Shown one piece after another: positions 9,764-21,657 of a stretch of 64,000 nt of DNA. Where the stretch lies: NCBI RefSeq assembly GCF_001659605.2, contig NC_035174.2:7628389-7692388 (forward strand). Reading direction: 5' to 3'. Positions within the stretch are counted from its first letter, which is position 1, and every line of letters begins with the position of its first letter. Source of the stretch: Manihot esculenta. Lineage: Eukaryota; Streptophyta; Magnoliopsida; Malpighiales; Euphorbiaceae. The translations under genes and the position numbers were made by a program. The notes under the pieces were generated by a model. It had not been told where the DNA came from, searched no databases, and saw nothing but the letters and a program-made list of their open reading frames with translations.

Positions 9764-10738
9764 TTAATTAAGAATGTTAGCTCATAGAAATAAAAAAACT
9801 TCTTTATGATGATGCATTAATCATCTTTAAAACTTCTATGGTTTTATAAACTTACAAAAAAATTATGGTATGAATGTTTGTGATGCTCTTTTTTATTTTA
9901 ATTATTATAAAATTTAATTTACATTGAAAAATTTTAAAAGAATACGGATTGGATAATTTAATTTTAAAATAAGCACCTCTGAAAAGAAAAAGTAATGGAT
10001 TTGTTATAGAAGGAAAAAAGCAGAAAGAAATGGGAATTAACATTTTTTTAATGTTTTAAACTAAGTAAACAACGAGCTACTTTTTTTTAAAATAAAAATT
10101 GACAATCATAGAGTAGAATCTAAAATCTTTTAAATTTATTGAGACGTATTTATCATCAAATTAAGTCTATAAATGTAATAGACCATTACATAGATTTAAA
10201 TTTGTGAACACCATCTAAGTTTGATAATGATTATACGATCACTAATCCTATATATATTTGATATTATATAATTAAAAATATATAATACGATGAAATTATA
10301 TTTAAATTTTATTTGATTATAAAACAATTATGAATATTTTTTTAAAAATTACAAAATAAATTTTATTTATTTTTTTATAATATCCATAAACAAAATCTTT
10401 TAGAAATTGTCAACTGATTAAATCCTTTTGTAATAACTAGCATTTTTTAAGCTGTATTCCATGTGTTTGTATTTGTGATTTATTTTTTTTTATATTTGAT
10501 TTACGTTAATTTTGATATTAAAATATTATTTTAATATATTATTTTCCTTAACAATTTAATTTAATTTTTTTATTATTTTACTATTAAATATTAAGGCTAT
10601 ATTTTATTATAATTTTTTTGAAATGAGAATTGGAGAATTGAGGAGAAGGACTTGAAACTTTTTAAATTTATTCAGATACTTTTACCATTAAATTAAATAT
10701 TTGAATGCCATGTTTTATAATTATTAAAAGTAGTTTAA
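9764..10738. other. A1 downstream AT-rich DNA with the left target-site duplication of a LINE
   Basis: The first 60 nt are the 3' untranslated region of A1. The rest is AT-rich and non-coding. AAAAGTAGTTTAA at 10726-10738 is the left copy of a 13-bp target-site duplication; the right copy is at 13181-13193. Confidence 0.75.
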
Positions 10739-13180
10739 TTGCCTTCGAGCTTATGCACTTTTTCAAAGGCAAGCGCTATGGTCGTGAGAGTTATGGTGCC
10801 TTAAAGATGGACATTAGCAAGGCATATGATCGTATGGAGTGGAATTATGTTTCGGATGTCTTGGATAAAATGGGTTTCTCAACACAGTGGACGAGTGTGA
10901 TTATGCACTGTATTACTTCAGTCAGCTATCATATTGTTCATGATGGGAAGGAATTGGGTCCAATTATGCCTACACGAGGATTGCGGCAAGGAGATTCCTT
11001 GTCCCCATATATATTTATCTTGTGTGCTGAGGGACTTTCATAGCTTATATCGCACAAGGTGGCTATTTTGGCTTTACATGGTTGTCGGGTGGTTAGGAGA
11101 TGCCCTGAGATAACTCATCTCTTCTTTGCCGATGATAGCTTGATTTTCTTCCATAGCACTGCTGCTGAAGCTCAGGTTGTGAAGGAGGTGGTTTCTACTT
11201 ATGCACAGGCATCTGGGCAGCTCATAAATTTCACTAAATCTGCCATATGCTTCTCTAAGAACACGAGACAGAATGATCGGGCTGGTGTGTGCTCTGTGTT
11301 AGGCGTGGAAGAGCATTCAAGTTTGGGCAAATATTTGGGTCTTCCATCAGTGGTGGGCATAAACAAAAGGGAAATATTTGGTTTTTTAAAGGACAAGATG
11401 TGGCAGAAACTTAACTCCTGGAAACGTCGTTGCTTGTCCCGTGCAGGTAAAGAAATCTTACTAAGAACAGTGCTCCAAGCACTTCCTAATTATGTGATGA
11501 GCATGTTCCTAATCCCTAAGACTCTTTGTCACGACCTCCAACAGATGATGAATATGTTTTGGTGGGGTAAAGGTATTAACCATGAAAGGGGAATCCATTG
11601 GATGAGTTGGGATAGGATGAGTCAACCAAAATTTGTTGGAGGGTTGGGCTTCAAGAAGTTAAGGGAGTTCAACTTGGCTATGGTTGGAAAGCAAGCTTGG
11701 AATATTGTGACTAATCCTTCTTCTTTGGTGGCAAGGTTAATTAAAGCTCGTTATTTTCCTGATGCTAATTTTATCACGGCTCGTCTGGGGTCCAATCCGA
11801 GCTATTTTTGGCGAAGCATTTGGGAAGCACAATCTGTTATTAAGGCCGGTATGTGTTGGAAAGTTGGAAATGGACAGCAAATTCGAGTCTGGGAAGATCC
11901 TTGGATCCCAAATTTGCCTTCCTCTTGGGTGCAAACATCGCAGCCTGTTACTCACAGGTAAACTTTGTTCATGATTTGATGATTAATGGTTTTTGGAATT
12001 TGCCATTGTTACGTTCATTTTTTAGTATGGAAGAGCAGCAGGCCATACTGTCTATTCCCCTCCCTCGATTTGCTGCTAGTGACAGATTGATCTGGAAGTT
12101 GGAGCCAAAGGGTCAATATTCAGTTAAATCAGTTTATAAATTCCTAACTAATATTGGGGATGGAGTTGTGGGAGGTCATATTAGTGCGATGTGGCGGAAA
12201 TTATGGAACGTCAGGGCTCCTCCTAAGTGTCGCGACTTAGTGTGGAGGGCAGCCAATAATGCCATACCAGTTTTGCAGCTGCTTCAACAGCGACATGTTC
12301 CTGTGCATAATTCATGTCCTTTATATAATTCTGTTAGTGAATCTGTGCTCCATGTGCTGGTTACATGCCCTTTTGCCAAGAGGGTATGGCTTGCGTCTTC
12401 GATTGGATGGCTTTTTCCTCAGTCGGCGTCGTTTTTGGCATGGTTGTGCTCAGTTTTGCAGCTGGTGAGAAAGGAAGACCAAGCTATGGTGGTAATGATC
12501 TGCTGGGCTCTTTGGCAGGCACGGAATGATGTGGTCTGGTCTTCGAAGTGGTCGAGCCCTGCTACTGTGGTGTATCGGGCTAGGACAATCCTCTACGATT
12601 GGTGTAATGCGCGACACGTTGATGACAGTTCTTCTGATGCTGTGCCAGCTCCTCCGCCGTTACATTTATGGGTTCCACCGCTTCAAGGATTCTTGAAAGC
12701 TAATGTAGATGCAGCAGTCTTCCCTGATGGCTTCATTGGAGTTGGTGGAGTGCTTCGCTCATATGATGGCTCTTTTGTTGGCGCTTGTCAACATAGACTC
12801 CTTGGTTACTTCTCTCCTAAAACAGCTGAGCTAATTGCCATTAGAGAAGTTCTGAGTTGGATTAAGAGGCTGGGTTATGATCAGATAGTGTTGGAATCAG
12901 ATGCTCTTACGGTAGTGAAGGCTTTGCTTTCTTCTTCAACTTCTGATTTTTCTAGTTTTGGGTCCCTTGTTGATGATTGTAAATCTCTAATAGCAGAGAT
13001 GAATTCAGTATCTGTGAGTTTTGTTCCTCGATCTGCCAATAGTGTGGCACATCTTATAGTTAGAGCTGCTTCTACTATTTCAGACAGAATGGAGTGGCTG
13101 AGCACCCCTCCACAATTGATTGTTCATGCTTTGATGTTGGACTTCCAAATTTGAATGCAATTACATTTTTAGTTAAAAAA
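10739..13180 (+). mobile_element. 5'-truncated L1-type LINE with RNase H
   Basis: The insert begins in the middle of reverse transcriptase and ends in an A-rich tail at about 13174-13184, flanked by the 13-bp duplication AAAAGTAGTTTAA. Domains in order: RT (S-Y-G-A-L-K-M-D-I-S-K-A-Y-D near 10790; R-G-L-R-Q-G-D-S-L-S-P-Y; catalytic F-A-D-D with the Asp pair at 11131-11136), a zinc-binding RVT region, then a plant-type RNase H (K-A-N-V-D-A-A, and later L-E-S-D-A). An in-frame TAG at 11041-11043 and a frame change near 11930-11960 disable it. Endonuclease and ORF1 are absent, as expected for target-primed reverse transcription that stopped early. Confidence 0.93.
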
Positions 13181-13500
13181 AAAAGTAGTTTAAAAAGTTA
13201 TGAAGAATTAATAAAAAATAATAAGATATATTATTTTAGATAATTTAAATATTACAAATGAATTTCTTTTGCTATGTAGTGGCGATTATTACATTTTAAA
13301 AGGTAACTAAATCCCATAACAAAAAAAAATCCCTGCTTAAATTAGCTCAAATATAAAAAGGTAACTGCTAAGATGTTCTTCTCATCTTACCAAATAAACC
13401 CAACCTTACCATAAATAGTAAAATTATAAATTATAAATTTATCTAAAATCATTTACTATAATAAATATAAGGTAAGAAAAATCTGTTTTTCCATGTGAAA

Positions 13501-13566
13501 ACGTCACATTGCCAAATTAAGAAATCTGATGACTTCACCCACCGACCACACTCATTGTGTATATAA
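13501..13566 (+). promoter_or_regulatory. A2 upstream block and TATA box
   Basis: ACGTCACATTGCCAA at 13501-13515 sits 138 nt before the A2 ATG, and TATATAA at about 13560-13566 sits about 78 nt before it. The block GGTAAGAAAAATCTG just upstream (13480) is shared with A1 and AB. The right LINE duplication ends at 13193, so the promoter itself is intact. Confidence 0.6.
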
Positions 13567-13638
13567 CATCACACAGTAGCTCTCGTCAACAACTTCATCA
13601 ATACATAACTCAGCAACTCAAAGCATAACCATATCAAC

Positions 13639-14194
13639 ATGTCTACACTCAAGTCAGCTTTTCTTCTTGCTTTCCTGCTCATTGGATCCTGTTAGTCTCT
13701 TTTCCTCTCAATCTGTGGTTTTCGCAATTATTATTATTATTTTTTTGTTGAAATCAATTAATTTTGTGTTTTAAGTATGTTGATTAACTGAGAAAAAAAA
13801 AATCATGGTTTCAGGTATGCAAATAGAAGCACAAGCACCAAATCCAGGAAGTTCGACAAGTCCAGAAAGTCCAATAAGTCCAGGAGGTCCGACAAGTTCA
13901 CAAAGTCCGACAAGTTCAGAAGGTCCGACAAGTTCAGAAGGTCCGACAAGTCCAGGAGGTCCGACAAGTTCAGAAAGTCCGACAAGTCCGGGAGGTCCGA
14001 CAAGTTCAGAAAGTCCGACAAGTTCAGAAGGTCCGACAAGTCCAGGAAGTCCGACAATTCCAGGAGTTCCAATTTTTGTGTGCTCCACCACCCAGGATTG
14101 CATAAGCAATCAAAGTCCAATATGCTTGCCGCAGATTTGCCCACCACCTTTTCAATGCGATTGCATATTTGGTTTCTGCCAATGTATTCTGTGA
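13639..14194 (+). CDS. A2: secreted eight-cysteine peptide with an inserted Ser/Pro/Thr/Gly-rich repeat (143 aa)
   Basis: Exon 1 is 13639-13690 (M-S-T-L-K-S-A-F-L-L); exon 2 is 13815-14194 after TTTCAG, with a Cys codon at the phase-1 junction. Cleavage is expected after E-A-Q-A. A linker of about 75 residues follows, built from six-residue units such as G-P-T-S-S-E and S-P-T-S-P-G, encoded by an 18-nt repeat. Then comes the core C-x5-C-x7-C-x4-C-x5-C-x-C-x4-C-x-C, ending C-Q-C-I-L. The sister A3 has the same core and no repeat, so the repeat is an expansion here. Ser-Pro and Thr-Pro-rich stretches in secreted plant proteins are often hydroxyproline-glycosylated; that is inference. The reverse strand is also open over the repeat and is a shadow. 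Confidence 0.87.
13846..14070 (+). repeat. 18-nt minisatellite inside A2 exon 2
   Basis: Units like GGTCCGACAAGTTCAGAA and AGTCCGACAAGTCCAGGA repeat about eleven to twelve times without breaking frame. Units alternate between S-S-E and S-P-G endings, as though two variant units were amplified together. Length polymorphism between individuals would be expected. Confidence 0.9.
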
Positions 14195-17100
14195 CCTTCT
14201 TAAGCTCGACTTTTACCAATAAACAATGAAATAATAGAGGATATGCTAATGCTCGTCCAATAGTCATTTTTAAATTTTTTAATGAAATTTCATCTTATTT
14301 TGAAATTTCTAGCATGAATTTTTGTGGTGCTTTATTTTATTTTATTTTATTTTTAATTTATATAAAATTTAATTTCTTCGAAAATTCTAAACGACGCGGT
14401 ATAGGTAATTTGATCCTAAGACATTACTTTCAGTATAATTTTAATTATAAAATATAAAATAATTCATGTAAGAAGTTAATTTGTGTACAATGTGAGTTTT
14501 TCTAGTCTCGGTTTTCTCAAATTCTCATCCAAATTTGATGAGAATATAAATTTAAAGTATATTTCGATTTAAATTTGTGAACATTAATTATATTATTAAT
14601 TAATTTTAAATCTCAATCTAATAATACACTTTAATCATTGGATCAAATAAAGATATTAACTAATTAATTTTTCTATATTATATAATTCTTTTAAAAAAAA
14701 TTAATATGCCACACAACTTTGTATTGAATTAAATTTAATTTTATCATTAAATAAAATTTTAAAATTTTATATTTAATTCAATTAAACATTCACAATTTTA
14801 GTCTGATAATAAGTATATTTGAGCAAATTTAAGAGATTTCAGATTCTATTCTCTTAATCTCCAATTTCTATTTTTATAAAAAAAAATATTTAATTCAATT
14901 AAATATTATCTAATAAAATATTATTTTATTGTAAATGCTAAAAAAATTTAATTACTACGTCGTTAAATTAGTAACATGACTTTTTAATATTTAAAATTTA
15001 AAATTTAAAATTTAATATTATAAAAGTAATATTTTTATTAGATCATGTTTATTTATAAAAGAAAAAGTATAAAATTCAGTTTCTTTACATTCTGATAAAA
15101 GAATTTCGAAATTTTATTTGGACTTTTTGCGGTATTGGACAAATTAATCGGTTATTTTAATAAAGCAGGAACCTCAAAATGTAATTTTGCATTGTAATTT
15201 TTAAAATTAGTTTATTTTTTATTCAGCGACGTATCTAAACATTGTACTCAGGAGCTTCAACTTTAATAAATAATCAATAAAAATAAAATACATAAAATAA
15301 ATATATATTTAAAAAATTTATAAAATATTAATAAAATATTATAATTAAATTATAATTTATCTATTTTTTATTAATTAAAATATATTCATAATAATTTTAT
15401 TTTTAATATTTATAAATATATTTTTTAATATAAATCAACAATCAATTAATGAATAGCTCATCTATCATTAAATTATAAAATCTACTTTTAATAATATTTA
15501 TAATAGAAAAAAAATTCTTAATCATAATATTTAAATTTATAAAAAATAATAATATTAAAATAATATAATAATTCAATATAATATTTATTATAAAATTTAT
15601 TTATTTTTAAATTAAATTATTTAATTCATTAACTATAAAAATAATATTTTTATTTTTTTAAAATTTAAATAATTTAATTTATTATTTATAAAAATAATAC
15701 TTGCTTAATATTTAAGTATTTTTAAATTTAAATTAGCTAATCTATTATCCATTAAATTTATATTTTTGAAATTAAATTATTTTTTAAATTTAAATAGTCC
15801 ATAACAATCATTAATTAATAAAACATTACTAACAAAATACTTTTATTTATAAAAATTTAAAATTTATTTATCTAAATTTAGATAGTTTAATAAATAATTT
15901 TAATTATATAAATAGATTAAAAATTAATTAAGTGAGATAATTATTTTTCAATAATAAAAATAGCATATAAAATTAAACGAATAATTTTAAAAAAAATTAC
16001 AAATTTGAAATTTTTAAAAATAAAAAATAAATTTTTTGAATTGAAAAAATAAAAAAATGGGAGGAATAAAATAAAATAGAAAACTAAAATTAAATGAATT
16101 AAAATAATATTAAAAATAGATAAGAATTTATTTGATAAAGATATTAAAATATTTAATTCATAAATTACAAAATATTTTAATTGAGTAATTTTAAAATAAA
16201 TATTAACTAATAAAATTTTTTAAATATATAAAAATGTAATAATAATTTTTTCAATTTTCTGTGCTATACATAAAACTATTTAAATACTCTTATATAATTT
16301 AAAATTTTAGAGGTCCACGCTAGCTCCATCCGTCCTAAATAAATGTTTAAATTTGTGTTTATAATATATAATATATAAGCAGTATGGGTGAGTTTGTGTT
16401 TTGAGAAAAATTTATCTGACTTCTATTCACTCAAATAAAGATAAAGTGAATTTATTTATAAAAGAATTATATAAAATATTTTAAATTTACAACTGATCAC
16501 GTTGAAATCAAGATTTCAGCATGGGAACCGACTTAGTTTCTTATTTTGTCTTTTCTTTTTATATCTCTCCTTTTTTTTATTTTCTAGTCACGTGTCTCTA
16601 TCACATAGAATCGATATTTGTTTTTATTATCAAATAAATATTTAATTTTTTATTATATTTATGGATTTAATTCTGATTGTATAGAGTAGCTCAATTAATC
16701 CATTTCAATTGAATAGGTTGAATTTCGACATCTCAAACTATAAATTATAAATTAAATTGGTATGTTAAATTATATGAGCTTTCATATGATCATCTCTTAT
16801 AAATTTAGTGAGATCAAAAGCGTCTGAAATCTAACAGTTATTAATAATAAACTAAATTCATTAAAAAACATTTAATTGTTTATTGAAATGTTGCATTTCG
16901 GTTTTTTTTTCATTACCATTGCCATAGGTTTTAGTAAAATTTATGTTGTCGGAAGTGGACGCTACAAGAAAAACTTAATGCTAAACAAAATTAGCAGCAA
17001 TATAGCATCTAAAAAAAATCTTATAATTAAGAGTTGCCGATGCTTTAGAAAAGGTTATTAACTTTGAGATTATGCTGACATGGGTATATCATTGCTCATT

Positions 17101-18539
17101 ATTTTTAATATTAAATTACATGAAAATTGATATTTTTAAATTTTATATTTATTGGGGTAAACTCTGGTTTTCTCTATATTTTTTTATTAGCTTTCTTCAA
17201 TTTAATTTCTCAATATATTATTAACTTTTTGGGTTTCATATAAGATGTTAATTTGTCAGCGATGTGAGAATTTTTCAGAATATATATAAAAAAATTTCAT
17301 TTTTATAATTTTAAAAATTATTTACTACTTTTATGTATTTTTAAAATTTTTATGTTAATTAAAATATTAAATTTTTTATATTTCAAATTATAAAAATAAT
17401 ATTTATTATTAAAAAATAATATATATTATATTATATTAAGATTTATTTAATTTTTAGTAAAATATAAAGACTTAATTGATTAAAAATTTTAAATTAAATT
17501 TATTTAATTTTTGAATAAAGTTACATGAAATTTAATTAGATTTATTTCCATATTTATTTCATTTTGTTATGGTAAATGAAACATCTATGGTTTCCCCACA
17601 TCATTATACGTTATAATAAAATTTTTGAACTTAATAGCATAAATGTTATGGTTTTATACTATTTAGTGCTTTAAAAAATTTATAATAAATTAAATTTTGA
17701 GCTTGATTTGATTTGAAAAAAAAGCTAGGCTTGCTTGGCCCTAAATTCTAATTCGACCATAAGATTGGATTGTGACATATGTTTTTTGTATTTATATGCT
17801 AATTTTTTAAATGGAGTAAAAAAGGAGTTAATAATCAGAATTTTTTATTTTACTTTTATAATTGCATTTTAATTTTTTTATAGTTCGTCGATTAAATTTT
17901 ATATTTTTATATTTATTTTAATTACATTATATTTTTAAATTTTCATTAAAAACTAACAAAATTTTCATGCAAGCAAAATTGAAAATACAATTAGTTATAA
18001 TTAAAAAGTTAGGATTTAATTAGTAAATTTTTAAAATTTATAGTGAAATTGTAAATTTTTTTAAGGATTAATATTTTTTTATTATTTCTCTTAAAATTAA
18101 AATTTATAATATTAATATTTTTTTAATATTTCTCTAAAATTATTATTTCTCCTAAAGTTAATTTTCTATTTTTCTAAAATTTAGTTAAAATTTTGTGAAA
18201 AATTACAAGTTACAAAATCTTAGAAGTAAAACAATTAAGTTTATAAAAATATTTTAAATAATTTAATTTTTATTTCAAGAATTATGAATATATTTTGTAT
18301 TTTTTTAAAATGAATAAAAAATTTGTAAACAAAATCGATTTGAAACTTGTGAAACAATTAAAATTTTAATAATAATATTATTAAATATTAACTTATTTTT
18401 ACAGGTAACTGCCAAGGTGTTATTCTCATTTACCAAATAAACACCAACCTTAGTTGTAAGTATAAGAAAATTTAAAAATAAAAATTGTAGATTTTTTTTT
18501 AAAAAAAAATCATTTACTATGATAAATATTAGGTAAGAA
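14195..18539. other. Long AT-rich intergenic region
   Basis: No gene is seen. After the A2 3' untranslated region (to about 14250) the sequence is very AT-rich with many A/T runs. A degenerate CACTA-like terminal phrase GCTACAAGAAAAA occurs near 16961, with no partner found. The last 120 nt (from about 18400, including AAATATTAGGTAAGAAA at 18524-18540) match the distal promoter of A2 and AB and belong to the broken gene A3. Confidence 0.6.
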
Positions 18540-19184
18540 AGGTTGTCTCGGTTTAAGGTTCCGAGTTTGAATTCTGGTGACCATATGATGGCGTCGGGTA
18601 GTAACTGGTTCAGGAGAGGCAGCTTCGACAAGACCAACAGGTAGTGACTCAACCAATTGTAGAGGTGGAGGACTAGATTCGGCTGCTAGGAAAGTCTCGG
18701 CAGTTTCTTGAGATGGTGTAGGCGGTTGTGAATGGGCAGCCAAATATAAATCCGTACCATTGGGAAGTACCTCCTGAATTGGGTATTGAACCCGCTCTTG
18801 AATAGCAGCCGTAGGTAAGGAAAAAACCGGTGCAGAAGCTGATGGTGAAGGGACAGTGGTACGAGTTGCCGATTGACCAATAAATGGGAAAACCTGTTCA
18901 TCAAAGACAACGTGACGTGAGATAAAGAATTTGGAAGAAGACATATCAAGACAAATGTAACCTTTATGTTGTCTACTATAGCCAAGAAAAACACAAGGTT
19001 TAGAACGGGGTTCTAATTTATTTTTGGTATATGGACGTAACCAAGGGTAACACAAACAACCAAAAACTCTAAGACTTTTGAAGTTTGGCCAAACATGAAA
19101 AAGTATCTCAAAGGGTGATTTGTGATTAAGATTTGGTGTAGGCAATCGGTTTATGGTATAAACGGCAGTAGCAAAAGTATTTGT
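18540..19184 (-). pseudogene. Copia integrase C-terminal region, broken end
   Basis: This continues the integrase in a different frame from the ORF ending at 19185. It shows the copia features N-R-L-P-T, a conserved K-S-P-F-E and F-G-C-L-C-Y-P, then a Ser/Pro-rich linker and a basic T-R-R-H-H-M-V-T-R that normally precedes RT. The element ends right there. The final residues of the open frame come from A3 promoter DNA. Confidence 0.85.
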
Positions 19185-20732
19185 CTAATATTTGTGTGGT
19201 ACGCCGGAATGAGCGAGGAGAGCTCTTCCTGTTTCAACAATATGCCGATGCTTTCTCTCAGCGCATCCATTTTGCTCCGGTGTGTATGGACAAGAGATTC
19301 TCTGAGATATACCATTATCACGAAGATAACTTGTCAACGCTTGAAATTCGCCACCCCAGTCTGCCTGAAACATCTTAATAGAACGATCAAAGTGTTTTTC
19401 CACTATTGTGCGAAATTGCTGGAATATTGATAGAACTTCAGATTTATGTTGCAAAAAATAAATCCAAGTATATTTGGAATAATGATCATAAAAAATAACA
19501 TAATATCTGAAATTGTCAGCGGAAGAAACTGGAGCTGGGCCCCATAAGTCAGAACAAATTAACTCCAAAGGTGCTTTTGCCGTAAATTCAGAATTAACAA
19601 AAGGAAGCTTATGACTCTTAGACATTGAACAAGCAGAACATAAAGATTTAGGTAACATAGATGACGAAATTAAACTTGACTCGACTGCCTTCCGAATGGT
19701 AGGAAAATTGGCATGTCCTAAACGAGTATGCCATGTAGTAAGAGACGCAACAGCATGGGCTTGAATATTGTTGAGTGTTGTGGCGGATAATGGATAAAGC
19801 CCCCCTTTACTCGGTCCTTTGTGCAGAATTTCCCTCGTTACCAAATCCTTTATATCAAAAAAGTCAGAGAAAAATTCGACAGATACACGGTTAGAAACAC
19901 AAAAGGAATAAACGGACAAAAGATTTTGAATGGCATTAGGAACACAAAGAATATCACATAGATTAAACTTGCGATGAGAAACATTAATGGAGGAATGACC
20001 AACATGAGAAATTGGGAGTTTGGAACCATTACCTAAAGCGACTTCCTCGGGACCAGTATATTCAGAGTGAATTGCTAGGTTATCCAAATCATTGGTCAGA
20101 TGATGTGTAGTACCACTGTCCATTAACCACGGAGCTGAAGGGTGCACTCGGTTAGACGCCATATTGGCTGCTGACCGAACTGGATTCTTGGTACTGCCAT
20201 TATCAGTTTTGGGAGAAGGACATATGCGAGCCACATGGCCAAAACCATTACAATTATAACATTGAAGATTAGAATTGTCTTGAGGAAGTGAATTCAAACC
20301 TCCATAAGATTTTTGTCCACGACTATTACCAAAAGAGTATTGGTTCGAATAATTATTGTAAGAGAATGGATAATTATTCAAAGAATACCCTCTGCCAGAA
20401 TTTTCAGAATAATAACCTCTGCCGGAGGAGTTCCTACCACGACCACGTCCTCGGCCTCGCCCTCTCCCTCGGGCATTGTACTGACTTTGCGAAAACTGGG
20501 CTGATGGAGCCACAACAGCAACTTTCTCTTCCTTCTTTAATCTGCGTTCTTCAGTCAACAAACGAGCATGTAATTCGTCAAAGGCGATTGTAGCATCACT
20601 TTGATCAAGCAAACGAACAAAACTGCTATAAGTTGGGCCAAGCCCATTACAAGCAAATTCAACCAAGTCTTCGTCAGAAACTGACTGTCCTAAAGCAGTC
20701 AATCGATCGGACAATAGTTTAATATTCGACAT
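19185..20732 (-). pseudogene. Copia gag C-terminus, protease and integrase core (515 codons)
   Basis: Domains in order: gag end with D-E-Y-M and an Arg/Gly-rich stretch, a CCHC zinc knuckle (C-Y-N-C-N-G-F-G-H, then C), protease with W-L-M-D-S-G-T-T-H-H, the GAG-pre-integrase motif W-H-T-R-L-G-H, then integrase with C-S-D-L-W-G-P and a C-P-Y-T-P-E-Q-N-G motif. A stop ends the frame after G-V-P-H-K-Y. The gag N-terminal half lies upstream (to about 21065) and is separated by a TGA at 20883-20885. Confidence 0.92.
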
Positions 20733-21194
20733 ATACTCATCGATAGACAGAGAATCTCGTTGAAGATTATGGAGCTGTCCTCTTAACTCACGAATCTGAG
20801 CACGGTTTCCAGACGCATAAACCGTTTGAAGTTTTGTCCAGGCTTCATTGGCAGTTGTAAGTTCAACAATCTTAGAAAGAACTCATTTGGATAGTGATGA
20901 CGCTATCCAACTAAACACGAGCTGATCGGTGGTCTCCCATTGGCTGTAATTCGGGTTTGTTGTTCCATCCAAATTTGTTTTTGCTGGAGGTGGAGTACTG
21001 AGATCAAGATGATGCTTCAAGCCGCAACCGCTAACCATGGGAAGAAATTGTGTCTTCCATAACAAGTAATTATCTGAGGTAAGCTTAATTGAGATTTGAT
21101 GATTAAGCTGGGGTGAACTCGCAGAACTCCATGATTAGAAATTCTGAGATCTGAAAAAATAATGGTGTTTAAACTCTATTGGGCTCTGATACCA
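20733..21194 (-). pseudogene. Copia gag N-terminal part and primer-binding site
   Basis: A minus-strand frame from 21065 to 20883 gives a gag N-terminal segment (W-K-T-Q-F-L-P, and later V-F-S-W-I). It is stopped by TGA at 20883-20885 and then continues in the same frame to the large ORF. The primer-binding site lies at 21181-21194. The gag start region is not clear. Confidence 0.75.
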
Positions 21195-21321
21195 TAATAC
21201 ATTGGATAATCAGAGATATCTTTATTGATTACAGAATAAATATTTATACATACAAATGTGACTTGGTTAACAAGTATTTGAAATCTATACAAACTAGGAA
21301 AATAGAATCCTAATCCTTATC

Positions 21322-21657
21322 ACACTCAACTCAGCTTTCCTTCTTGCTTTCCTCCTCATTGGATCTTGTTAGTCTCTCTTCCTCTCAATCTACGGTTTCC
21401 GCAATTATTATTTATTTATTTTTATTGTTAAAATCAATAAATTTCTTTTTTAAGTATATATATAAATTGACTGAGGAAAACAAATCATGATTTCAGGTAC
21501 GCAAATAGAAGCACAAGCACCACCAGGAGGTCATATTTTTGTGTGCTCCACTACCCAAGATTGCATAAACAACCAAAATCCAATATGCTCACCGCTGATT
21601 TGCCGACCACCTCTTCAGTGTGCTTGCATTGCTAGTTTCTGTCAATGTATTCTATGA
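21322..21657 (+). pseudogene. A3: group A peptide gene beheaded by the copia insertion
   Basis: Exon 1 survives from codon 3 (T-L-N-S-A-F-L-L) at 21322 to the donor after 21367; the ATG and first two codons are gone. Exon 2 (21497-21657, after TTTCAG) is fully open: it reads through E-A-Q-A and a core C-x5-C-x7-C-x4-C-x5-C-x-C-x4-C-x-C ending C-Q-C-I-L, like A2 but without the Ser/Pro repeat. It has no internal Met start, so ORF scans miss it. Unless the element's LTR drives a new transcript with a new start, no secreted peptide can be made. The undamaged core suggests a recent hit. Confidence 0.85.

Larger units (their letters stand above)
18540..21322 (-). mobile_element. Truncated Ty1/copia retrotransposon inserted in peptide gene A3
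   Basis: Read on the minus strand: a short 5' LTR (about 21322-21195), a primer-binding site complementary to initiator Met-tRNA (TGGTATCAGAGCCC, 21194-21181), gag, protease and integrase. The element stops at 18540, before RT, so RT, RNase H and the 3' LTR are missing. Its right edge abuts codon 3 of A3; its left edge abuts the A3 distal promoter. This fits an insertion into exon 1 followed by a deletion that took half the element and about 155 nt of promoter. Confidence 0.9.

Noticed and set aside
13771..14267. Minus-strand open frames with Leu/Ser or Gly/Leu/Val repeats over A2
   Set aside because: They are the mirror of the A2 minisatellite; the plus strand has splice sites and the cysteine core.
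16876..17061. 61-codon frame ending C-R-C-F-R-K-G-Y
   Set aside because: The ending looks cysteine-rich by chance; there are too few Cys, no splice sites and no similarity to the cluster. A nearby CACTA-like end was also too degenerate to call.
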